Shown here: positions 1 through 6,059 of the stretch, piece by piece
Layout of the letters: each line of letters begins with the position of its first letter
Numbering within the stretch: position 1 is the first letter of the stretch
DNA from: Planctomycetota bacterium
Lineage (GTDB): Bacteria; Planctomycetota; UBA1135; GCA-002686595
Assembly: GCA_011524785.1 (NCBI GenBank)
Contig: WTJQ01000241.1
Location: forward strand, 1 to 6,113
Reading direction: 5' to 3'
DNA length: 6,113 nt
Notes under the pieces: generated by a model
Seen by the model: the letters and a program-made list of their open reading frames with translations, nothing else
Told to the model about the DNA's origin: nothing
The model's database searches: none
Program-made: the position numbers and the translations under genes

Positions 1-930
1 CTCGACGAGGAGGGTGATCGCGCCGTCGTAGCCTGCCGTCGCGGCCTCGAGGCCGGCGTTGTCCGGGTCCAGGTCGGCCAGCACCGCGCCACGGAGGCGA
101 TCGGCACTGGAGTGCAGGAGGGTCGTCGCTCCTGCGCGCCAGAGGCGCAGCCGCCCGTCGTTGCCGCAGAAGAGCGCCTCGCGCTCGGAGGCCGCCACGC
201 GGGCGAGGGGCTCGCCCGCCCGGTGCAGGACGTCGGTCTCGATGCCGTCCGAGCGGCGCAGGAGCCGCACGAGGCTGCCGTCCTCCAGGGCGAGGACCGC
301 ACCGCCCAGCCCCACGGCCGCGCCCTTGGCCGCTGCCGGGAGCGGGCAGGTCGCATGCACCTCGGGCTTCCCGTCGTCACTCCACGCAAGCAGCGTGACC
401 TGCTCCGCGAAGCCGGCCACGAGCAGCTCGGGCCCGTCGTGGAGGGGGCACACGTCGCCGATCGCGACCGCGTGGACCAGCGCCCGCTCCCGCAGGAGCT
501 CCTGGGTCTCCCAGGCGCCGCCGCCCGGGGACTGGCGCCAGCGGTGCAGGTGAACGACGCCCTCGCCGGGATCGTCCTCGCTCCCGCGGGCGGCCCCGAC
601 GGTGATGAGCTCGGCTCCCGGGCTGGTCGGGTCGAGGTCCCCGATCGCGCACTGGATGGCCTCCCCCGGCAGGCTCGCCACGAGCTCCGCGACGAAGCGA
701 CCGTCCGCGTCGACCCGCACCACGTGGACCTGGCCATCCCCCGAGGTCACGGCCAGCTCATCGCCGGGGCTCCCGGGCAGCAGGTCGCCGGCGGCGCACC
801 CCCCCATCTTGACGCCGCGCTCCAGCGCGACCTCGGTCCGCCACGCGCGCGGGGCCTCGGGGAGCCCGATGCAGGCGCCGAGCAGGAGCGGCGCGAGGAG
901 CGCCCCAGCGACCGATGCGAGGGACCTCAC
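1..930 (-). CDS. Predicted lipoprotein with FG-GAP/VCBS-like propeller repeats (C-terminus cut by window edge)
   Basis: The minus-strand frame is open from a GTG at 930 to base 1, giving 310 residues with no stop inside the window. Residues 1-20 form a lipoprotein signal: Arg2, a hydrophobic stretch, then the lipobox LGAC with Cys20 as the predicted lipidated residue. It is therefore likely exported and membrane-anchored facing away from the cytoplasm. The rest shows about six loosely repeated units near residues 45-73, 93-130, 153-183, 205-225, 243-265 and 279-310. Several have the form GDL-x-P-x-SPG-x-EL followed by a hydrophobic strand and a G-x-V/I-x-L ending, as in FG-GAP/VCBS-type beta-propellers. 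I do not recognise a specific family or an enzyme motif. The GTG overlaps the selD stop by four bases (GTGA), and a run of seven G lies 8 bases upstream as a Shine-Dalgarno-like site, so it is probably co-translated with selD. An internal ATG at codon 42 would lose the signal peptide. The frame and signal are clear; the fold is inferred. Confidence 0.85.
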   Translation of the reverse strand, partial: MRSLASVAGALLAPLLLGACIGLPEAPRAWRTEVALERGVKMGGCAAGDLLPGSPGDELAVTSGDGQVHVVRVDADGRFVAELVASLPGEAIQCAIGDLDPTSPGAELITVGAARGSEDDPGEGVVHLHRWRQSPGGGAWETQELLRERALVHAVAIGDVCPLHDGPELLVAGFAEQVTLLAWSDDGKPEVHATCPLPAAAKGAAVGLGGAVLALEDGSLVRLLRRSDGIETDVLHRAGEPLARVAASEREALFCGNDGRLRLWRAGATTLLHSSADRLRGAVLADLDPDNAGLEAATAGYDGAITLLVE

Positions 931-2006
931 GCCGGGGTCCCCCCCACGAGCTCGATGGCGTGGGCGGTCCGCTCGACCACGTGACCGACCCGGCAGGCGG
1001 GGACGTCACGCGCCGCGAGGGCCTCCCGCAGTCGCGGAGCGTCGTCCGGAGCGACCGCGATGAGCAGCCCGCCAGAGGTCTCCGCGTCGAAGGCGATCGC
1101 CACGCGCGCCGCGTCGGCCCCATCCTCGACGAGCACCTCTGCACCGATCGCAGCGCGGCTTCGGTTCGATCCTCCCGAGACCACGCCGTCCCGCGCGAGG
1201 TCGAGCGCGCCGTCCACGAGCGGCAGGTCCTGGAGCTCGAACCGGAGGGTCACCTCGCTGGCCAGGGCGATGTTGCGAGCGTGCCCGACCAGCCCGAACC
1301 CGGTCACGTCGGTGCAGGCGTGAGCGTCGACGGTCCCCATGGCCTCGGCGGCCCGCCCGTTGAGCGTGGCCATGACCTCGGCCGCCTGCCGCACGAGCTC
1401 GGGAGCGGCGACCCCGCGCTTGCCCCCGGTGGTCAGTGACCCCATGCCGAGGGGCTTGGTCAGGAACAGGACGTCCCCGGGACGCGCTCCCGCGTTGCCC
1501 ACGACGCGCTCGGGATCGACGACCCCGGTGACGGCGAACCCGAAGAGCGGCTCCGGGCCCTGGACGGTGTGGCCGCCCGCGAGGACGGCTCCGGCCTCGC
1601 GCACCTTGTCGAAGCCCCCCCGGAAGATCTCGCGGATCCAGTCCGGGGCGAAGTCCTTGGGGAAGCCCGCGAGGTTCAGCGCCGAGACCGGGCGCCCTCC
1701 CATGGCGTACACGTCGGAGAGCGCGTTCGCGGCGGCGACCGCGCCGTAGAGGTAGGGATCGTCCAGCACCGGGGGGAAGTAGTCCACCGTCTGGACCAGG
1801 GCCACGCGCGCGCCCGCGCCCACACCCTCGGCCTCGCCCAGCAGGACGACGCCGGCGTCGTCCACGGTCTGGGGTCCGATCAGCAGGCGGGGGTCCGCCG
1901 CGGGGTTGGCCTCACGCAGGACCTGCGCGAGCTGCCCGATGGGCATCTTGGCCGCTCACCCTGCGCAGGCGGCGTAGTCGGTGAGGCGCTTGTCGGGGGT
2001 CTGCAT
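927..2006 (-). CDS. selD: Selenide, water dikinase (selenophosphate synthetase), itself a selenoprotein with Sec17
   Basis: SelD makes selenophosphate, the selenium donor for Sec-tRNA synthesis, from selenide and ATP in the cytoplasm. The product is 359 residues when the TGA at 1956-1958 is read as Sec; the family is usually about 340-350. Residues 7-20 read RLTDYAACAGUAAK and align with E. coli RLTQYSHGAGCGCK, so Sec17 replaces catalytic Cys17 and catalytic Lys20 is kept. Other family motifs are TVDDAGVV (47-54), the ANALSDVYAMGG stretch (93-104), LAGGH (142-146), PEPLFG (151-156), TDVTGFGLVGH (232-242) and ETSGGLL (309-315). The ATG at 2006 is the only start between the Sec codon and the in-frame stop at 2073-2075. 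Starting at the ATG at 1946 instead would delete both catalytic residues. I see no clear Shine-Dalgarno site. The gene ends with TGA at 927-929, inside the overlap with the lipoprotein gene, and diverges from the SPFH pair. Confidence 0.96.
1911..1931 (-). promoter_or_regulatory. Candidate bacterial SECIS hairpin for the selD Sec codon
   Basis: Read on the minus strand, 1931 to 1911 folds into a 9-bp stem (CTCGCGCAG with CTGCGTGAG, one G-U pair) closed by the 3-base loop GUC. The loop begins 34 bases after the TGA, near the far end of the roughly 16-37 base spacing I recall for bacterial SECIS apical loops. Its tip, GCAG-GUC-CUGC, resembles the GCAG-GU-CUGC tip of the E. coli fdhF element that SelB binds. 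It lacks the bulged U of fdhF and lies about 14 bases further from the TGA. A second, closer hairpin (1933-1945, UGCCC/GGGCA with loop AUC) is an alternative but has no loop G. Confidence 0.5.
1956..1958 (-). other. selD: Selenocysteine codon (in-frame TGA, codon 17 of selD)
   Basis: The plus strand reads tca here, so the minus strand reads TGA in the selD frame. The reading frame continues on both sides with strong SelD similarity: CAG before, then AAK and the rest of the protein after. The position matches the Cys/Sec site known in SelD proteins. selA in the same window supports Sec use by this organism. The alternative, a true stop or a sequencing error, would leave a SelD lacking its nucleophile and Lys20. 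Confidence 0.93.
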
Positions 2007-2102
2007 GGGGATCTGGAGTGGGCCGCTGCAGCGCAGCGTCGTGGGGCGCTGGCGCGGCTCGCGGGCGGAAGTCTAGCGCATGCGAGGCACGGATCCGCCC
2101 CC

Positions 2103-2121
2103 CCGGAGCGGTCCGGAGCGG
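2103..2121. repeat. Short tandem direct repeat, two copies of CCGGAGCGG
   Basis: CCGGAGCGG occurs at 2103-2111 and 2113-2121 with one base between, a period of 10 bases or about one helical turn. It sits roughly mid-way in the divergent region and could be a paired protein-binding site. Two copies only, so chance duplication is possible. Confidence 0.45.
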
Positions 2122-2208
2122 CCTCGCCATGCCGCTCGTGACGCTGCGAGGCGCACCGCTCGCGGAAATCGGCAGAACCGTGGGGATCGGCCCGGGTTCA
2201 GGGCAACC

Positions 2209-2224
2209 GCGCTCGAGCGAGCGC
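2209..2224. repeat. Inverted repeat just upstream of the first SPFH gene
   Basis: GCGCTCG (2209-2215) and CGAGCGC (2218-2224) are perfect inverted copies separated by AG. The repeat ends seven bases before the ATG at 2232. As DNA it could be an operator half-site pair. As RNA it could form a 6-bp stem with a GAGC loop over the ribosome-binding region, where no strong Shine-Dalgarno site is visible. Confidence 0.45.
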
Positions 2225-2231
2225 CCTCCCC

Positions 2232-3320
2232 ATGCGCAGATTGCTCACTCCTCGCCGCATCGCGGCCACGCTCCTCCTGACGAGCGGACTCCTCTACGGA
2301 GGCGTCCGCCAGCTCGTCGGGGACGGCGGCGTGGCCCTCGTGGCCGATCATCAGGTCCTCGTCCGGCACGACCTCGCCACGGGCACCCTCACGGCGGACG
2401 ATCACCCGGGCGCCCACACGTTCGTCCCGTGGCTCGAGGAGGTGCACGTCCTGGACCGTCGCACCCTCCGCTACGTGATGGGTGGAGAGGGCTCTGAGCC
2501 GGATCAGCGCGTCCCGGCCCTCGTGGTGCGCGGTCGCGATGGAGCCAACTACGCCTTCCTGGAGGTCGAGCTCCAGGTCGCCCTCGACGGCACACGAGCC
2601 GCCGTCGCGCTCGTGGACCACGGCGGGACGCGAGACACGGTCCTGAGGCTGGTGGACGCCTACGCCCGGCCGGTGCTGCGGGCCGCGTTCGGGGTCTACG
2701 AGCCGCGCGAGATCGTGCTCCCCGCCAACAAGCAGGAGGGAACCGCGATCGCGACGGCCGAGCTCGGACGCCTGCTCGAGCGACACGGGATCCAGCTCCT
2801 CGAGCTCTCCGTCTCCAAGCCCCAGTTCGCACCGAAGTACCAGGAGACGATCCAGCGGCGCAAGATCGCCGAGCAGGACGTGGTGCGGCTCGAGAGCGAG
2901 CGCCAGGCCCTCATCGCCGGCCAGGACGATCGGCTCGAGGAGCTGCGCGCCTCCGAGGAGCGGCGCCTCGAGGCCCTCGAGCGCGAGTTGGCCGAGGCCG
3001 AGCGCCTCGCGGAGCGCGCCTCTGCCGAGCTCGTTGCTCGCACCGAGCGCGAGACCGCGGACCAGATCGCGGCCGCGACGCTCGAGCGCGACACGCGCGT
3101 CGCCCGCGCGCAGGTGCTGGAGGCGCGGCACCGCGCGGATGCGACGGCCTTCCTGTCCCAGCTCGACGCGCTCGCCGCGCAGGGCGACATCACGGTGCGC
3201 TCCGCCCTGGTGGAGCAGCTCGATGCGGTCACCTTCGACCTGGTTCCCGTCCAGGACGTCATCGAGACCGCCGCACGCCCGGCTGGGAGCACCAAGGGCT
3301 CCGCAGGGGGTGCACTGTGA
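2232..3320 (+). CDS. SPFH/band 7 domain membrane protein (first of a tandem pair)
   Basis: The product is 362 residues. A basic start (MRRLLTPRR) leads into one hydrophobic segment at about 10-26, a signal anchor in the cytoplasmic membrane. An SPFH domain follows at about 30-205. It carries the typical pattern of a hydrophobic strand, HPGAHTFVPWLEEVHVLDRR (58-77), an RGRDG turn (100-104) before FLEVELQVALD, and a C-terminal helix ending at PKYQETIQRRKIAEQ (201-215). Residues 205-305 are a Glu/Arg/Ala-rich coiled coil, followed by a short globular tail. Stomatin, prohibitin, flotillin and HflK/C proteins share this build and form membrane-bound ring or cage oligomers that organise proteases or lipid domains. 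The subfamily cannot be fixed from sequence alone. The stop overlaps the start of the next gene (GTGA), so the two are probably translated together and may form a hetero-oligomer. The chosen ATG gives the basic, anchor-type N-terminus. Confidence 0.9.
   Translation: MRRLLTPRRIAATLLLTSGLLYGGVRQLVGDGGVALVADHQVLVRHDLATGTLTADDHPGAHTFVPWLEEVHVLDRRTLRYVMGGEGSEPDQRVPALVVRGRDGANYAFLEVELQVALDGTRAAVALVDHGGTRDTVLRLVDAYARPVLRAAFGVYEPREIVLPANKQEGTAIATAELGRLLERHGIQLLELSVSKPQFAPKYQETIQRRKIAEQDVVRLESERQALIAGQDDRLEELRASEERRLEALERELAEAERLAERASAELVARTERETADQIAAATLERDTRVARAQVLEARHRADATAFLSQLDALAAQGDITVRSALVEQLDAVTFDLVPVQDVIETAARPAGSTKGSAGGAL
3305..3310 (+). promoter_or_regulatory. Shine-Dalgarno site deciding the GTG start of the second SPFH gene
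   Basis: AGGGGG lies six bases upstream of the GTG at 3317, inside the 3' end of the first SPFH gene. It is the best ribosome-binding match in the area. With the GTGA overlap, it favours the GTG over the ATG at 3353, which has no comparable site. Confidence 0.6.
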
Positions 3321-4630
3321 GTGGCTCCCGTCTCGAGGGCGCCGGCCGTGCCATGGCGAACGCTGCGGGGAGTGTCTTCCAGGCGCTCCGCGGCCTGGTC
3401 GCAGGACTCTGGGCCTACGCCGCCCCTCGCCTCGCCGCGCTCGCCAGCTGGGCAGCGCCTCGTGGACGGGCGCTTCTGCAAGGCGTCACGCGCCTCCTGA
3501 CGAGCCTCTGGCAAGGTCTCGCTGCCCGTGGTCGGGCCGTGGCCCCCTTCGCTCGGGCCTCCCTGGGGGTGCTCGTGGTCTCCGCTCTCCTGGCCGGCGG
3601 ACTCCTCGCTGCGGGGGGCGGACTGTTCGTGCGCATCCCTGCGGACGCCATCGCGGTCCGTCAGGTCCAGTGGGGTGGCGCGGGCATCGAGGCCCGGGAC
3701 CAGCGCCCCGGCCTCCAACGGCGACTCCCGGGACGCGAGCTGTGGCACGAGCTGCGTGCAGGCACGCACCTCATCGTCTTCGCGGCTCCCGAGAGCGGGG
3801 GGACCCACGATCGCCTGGAGATCGCCACCGTCGAGGGCGAGACCTGCCTCGTCAGTGCGGTGGTCCCCTACCGCATCCTCGCAGGCAGCGCTCACCGTCT
3901 CGTCATGGAGGGCATGCGGACCGACTACCCCGTCCGCGCCGTGGCCATCTGCCGGCGCGTGCTCCTCGAGGAGCTCGCCACCCTGACCGCGGAGCAGTTC
4001 GCCGATCCGGGCACGAGGGCCGCGGTGGAGGCCAACGCCCTCGGGCGCCTGCGCACCGAGCTGGCCGTGGCCCACCTCGAGCCCCTCGAGGTCCGCATCG
4101 GGGAGTTCTTCTTCGACGGCACGTACGAGAAGAAGATGCTCGAGCAGCAGCTCAGCTCGCAGGACCAGCTGACCCAGGCCACGCTCCTCGAGCGTCACCA
4201 GCAGGAGCGCCTCAACGCGGAGGAGAAGGGGCGGCAGGACGACGCCGAGGCCGCGCTGCGCAAGCAGTTCGCCCTGCGCGAGGAGGCCCTCAAGGATGCG
4301 CACTCCCTGCGCCTCATCGAGCTGCAGCGGAGCGCCGAGAGTGCCCGCGCGGAGCAGCTCGCCGAGGCCGAGGTCCGGGTCCTCGAGCTCAACGGCGAGG
4401 GTGAGCTCGCGCTGGCCGCGGCCGAGGACCTGCGGAGGTCCCTCTTCGACGAGGCCCTGCAGTCCCCCGGTGGCCGGCTCCACGTGGCGCGCCAGGCGGC
4501 CGAGAACCTGCGCTTCGGCAGCGTGACGCTCGACACGCGCGACCCCCGAGTCCCGAACCTGCTCGACCTCGACCAGCTCGTGCAGCTGCTCGTCGGGAGC
4601 GGGAGCGTGCGGTCGGGGGACGAGCGGTGA
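3317..4630 (+). CDS. SPFH/band 7 domain membrane protein with amphipathic N-terminal extension (second of a tandem pair)
   Basis: The product is 437 residues from the GTG. Residues 1-80 are an Ala/Leu/Arg-rich extension of likely amphipathic helices with Trp32, Trp45 and Trp65. One membrane segment follows at about 82-104. The SPFH domain spans about 105-275. It begins VRIPADAIAVRQV and includes RPGLQRRLPG (130-139), the WHELRAGTHLIVF strand (143-155) and VEGETCLVSAVVPYRI (172-187), the equivalent of the conserved T-x-DG-beta-strand region. Residues 270-375 are a charged coiled coil, and the last 60 residues are mixed and Leu-rich (LLDLDQLVQLLV, 415-426). Shared architecture and the four-base overlap with the previous gene suggest a diverged tandem duplicate working as a pair, as with HflK-HflC or prohibitin 1-2. 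No protease partner (such as FtsH) lies in this window. The ATG at 3353 is a possible but less favoured start. The family is clear; the cellular role is unknown. Confidence 0.9.
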   Translation: MSGSRLEGAGRAMANAAGSVFQALRGLVAGLWAYAAPRLAALASWAAPRGRALLQGVTRLLTSLWQGLAARGRAVAPFARASLGVLVVSALLAGGLLAAGGGLFVRIPADAIAVRQVQWGGAGIEARDQRPGLQRRLPGRELWHELRAGTHLIVFAAPESGGTHDRLEIATVEGETCLVSAVVPYRILAGSAHRLVMEGMRTDYPVRAVAICRRVLLEELATLTAEQFADPGTRAAVEANALGRLRTELAVAHLEPLEVRIGEFFFDGTYEKKMLEQQLSSQDQLTQATLLERHQQERLNAEEKGRQDDAEAALRKQFALREEALKDAHSLRLIELQRSAESARAEQLAEAEVRVLELNGEGELALAAAEDLRRSLFDEALQSPGGRLHVARQAAENLRFGSVTLDTRDPRVPNLLDLDQLVQLLVGSGSVRSGDER

Positions 4631-4645
4631 GGGCCTAGCCCTCGC
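4627..4645. terminator. Candidate bidirectional hairpin across the convergent stops
   Basis: GAGGGC (4629-4634) and GCCCTC (4638-4643) are perfect inverted repeats around CTA, extendable by a G-U and a G-C pair. The repeat covers most of the SPFH stop (TGA 4628-4630) and all of the selA stop (TAG 4635-4637). A hairpin would form in both transcripts. There is no T-tract on either side, so classical intrinsic termination is doubtful; it may instead protect or attenuate the 3' ends. Confidence 0.4.
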
Positions 4646-6059
4646 GCTGCGGCGCCAGCCGCCCGAAGGCCTCGAGCAGCGCCTCCTCGTCCCCCTCGAG
4701 CAGGGTGCGAGGGTCGAGCTGGACGGCGTCGTCGTGGATCCGCGCGAAGACGGGCGGATCCAGGGCGCGGAGCGCTCCCGCCAGGGTGGCGGCCGAGCGT
4801 GAGGGGTCGACGACGCGCACGATCGGCCCGGCCAGGAAGACTCCTGGCGCGGAGCCCGAGCCCGGCTGGCTCTGACCGTCCTCGACCTTGGCCTGGAAGC
4901 CGAGGGCGAGCAGCCCCTCGGCGACCCTGCCCGCGCTCGGCGCGAGCTCCTCCGGCTGCGCCAGGAGCATGCGCCGCGAGGGCAGCTCGTCCCCACGCCC
5001 GGCGAGGAGCAGCTCGAGGGTGGCCTCCAGTCCCGCGAGGGCGACCTTGTCGCAGCGGAGGGCGCGGTACATGGGGTCGCGGCGCAGACGCTCGATCGCC
5101 TCGCGGCGCCCGACGCACAGGCCCGCTTGCGGAGCCCCGAGCAGCTTGTCCCCGCTGAACGTCACGACGTCGACGCCGCTGTCCACGGCCTCGGCCACCT
5201 CGGTCTCGCCCCCGACCCGCTCTCCCAGGGCCTTCATGCTGGGGAGCTCGATGAGCCCGGAGCCCAGGTCCCAGGCCGTGGCGACCTCGTGCCGGCGGCC
5301 CAGCTCGGCCATGGCGGCCGGATCCACCTCGCTCGTGAAGCCGACGACGCGGAAGTTCGAGGGGTGCACCTTCATGAGCAGCCCCGTCTCGGCGGTGAGC
5401 GCCGCCTCGTAGTCGCTGATGCGGGTGCGGTTGGTCGCCCCCACCTCGACGAGCCGCACCCCGGCTGCTGCCATCACCTCTGGCACGCGGAAGGAGCCTC
5501 CGATCTCGACCAGCTCCCCGCGGCTGACGACCGCCTCCTGACCGGTCGCGAGGGCGTGCATGGTGAGCAGCGCGGCGCCCGCGTTGTTGTTCACCGCGAT
5601 CCCGGCCTCGCAGCCCACGAGCCTCGCGAGGAGCTCGCTGATGCGGTCGTCCCGCCGGTTGCGCTCCCCGCTGACCCGGTCGACCTCGAGGACACAGAAG
5701 GACCCCGCGACCTCCTCCATGCGGGCCGCGACCTCGGGGTGGACGGGGGCTCGTCCCAGGCCCGTGTTGAGGACGACGCCGCTGACGTTCACCGCGCGAC
5801 GGATGCCGCGGGCCCGATCCCGCTGGACGAGGTCCCCCATCGCGGCGCCCAGGCCGCCCTCGGCGAGCCGCGCCTGGAGGCCGCTCGAGTCGAGCTCCCC
5901 GGCCCGGATCTCCTCGCGCCAGCCCTCGACCAGCCGCTGGGCGAAGGTCCGGAGCACGGCGCGGCCGACGTCCCGCGCCAGGGGCGCGACCCCGGGGTCC
6001 CGCAGGACCTCGTCCACGGCCGGGAGGAGCCGGTAGGGGTTGTCTGTGCCCGATGCCAT
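4635..6059 (-). CDS. selA: L-seryl-tRNA(Sec) selenium transferase (selenocysteine synthase)
   Basis: SelA is a PLP enzyme that converts Ser-tRNA(Sec) to Sec-tRNA(Sec) with selenophosphate from SelD, and in bacteria it works as a cytoplasmic decamer. The product is 474 residues; E. coli SelA is 463. The N-terminus MASGTDNPYRLLPAVDEVLRD aligns with the E. coli start, which favours the ATG at 6059 over the one at 6104. Motifs are NVSGVVLNTGLGRAP (91-105), the NNNAGAALL stretch (157-165), SRGELVEIGGSFRVPEVM (179-196), GATNRT (207-212), LMKVHPSNF (228-236), WDLGSGL (263-269) and FSGDKLLGAPQAG (301-313). Lys305 in the last is the predicted PLP-binding lysine, matching E. coli Lys295. The C-terminal domain reaches ARIHDDAVQLDPRTL, as expected, so the gene is intact. 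No good Shine-Dalgarno site is visible. It shares its strand with selD but is separated from it by the SPFH pair, and it converges on that pair with a four-base gap. Confidence 0.97.
   Translation of the reverse strand: MASGTDNPYRLLPAVDEVLRDPGVAPLARDVGRAVLRTFAQRLVEGWREEIRAGELDSSGLQARLAEGGLGAAMGDLVQRDRARGIRRAVNVSGVVLNTGLGRAPVHPEVAARMEEVAGSFCVLEVDRVSGERNRRDDRISELLARLVGCEAGIAVNNNAGAALLTMHALATGQEAVVSRGELVEIGGSFRVPEVMAAAGVRLVEVGATNRTRISDYEAALTAETGLLMKVHPSNFRVVGFTSEVDPAAMAELGRRHEVATAWDLGSGLIELPSMKALGERVGGETEVAEAVDSGVDVVTFSGDKLLGAPQAGLCVGRREAIERLRRDPMYRALRCDKVALAGLEATLELLLAGRGDELPSRRMLLAQPEELAPSAGRVAEGLLALGFQAKVEDGQSQPGSGSAPGVFLAGPIVRVVDPSRSAATLAGALRALDPPVFARIHDDAVQLDPRTLLEGDEEALLEAFGRLAPQREG

Larger units (their letters stand above)
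2007..2231. promoter_or_regulatory. Divergent intergenic region between selD and the SPFH operon
   Basis: These 225 bases lie between the two divergent start codons and must hold the promoters of both units unless they are served from elsewhere. I find no convincing -35/-10 pair and no sigma-54 site on either strand. Visible structure includes the perfect 10-bp palindrome CGCTGCAGCG (2024-2033), 17 bases upstream of the selD ATG, and the 8-bp palindrome CGCATGCG (2077-2084). There is also a 10-base-period direct repeat at 2103-2121 and a 7-2-7 inverted repeat at 2209-2224. No gene or tRNA was found. Some of these small palindromes are expected by chance at this GC content. Confidence 0.5.

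Noticed and set aside
112..984. Long plus-strand open frame antisense to the lipoprotein gene
   Set aside because: Its product is low-complexity with no family motifs, and the minus strand here encodes a clear signal peptide and repeats. GC-rich DNA readily gives such shadow frames.
927..1946. selD starting at the ATG at 1946
   Set aside because: It would omit the Cys/Sec17 and Lys20 region that every active SelD needs, and the upstream codons match the family if TGA is read as Sec.
2140..2231. Possible tRNA-Sec (selC) in the intergenic region, suggested by GGTTC at 2195-2199
   Set aside because: The sequence cannot form a proper T-arm with a seven-base loop, and no TCA anticodon arm or long acceptor stem fits nearby.
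2018..2497. Plus-strand open frames starting in the selD/SPFH intergenic region
   Set aside because: They are Arg/Pro-rich, overlap selD or the first SPFH gene out of frame, and resemble no known protein.
2073..3131. Long minus-strand open frame opposite the first SPFH gene
   Set aside because: Same shadow pattern. The plus strand carries a coherent anchor, SPFH domain and coiled coil.
2696..4996. Very long minus-strand open frame (over 760 codons) antisense to the SPFH genes and overlapping the end of selA
   Set aside because: It crosses three well-supported genes, and its Leu/Glu/Arg-rich composition is what the reverse complement of GC-rich coiled-coil coding gives. No domain is recognisable.
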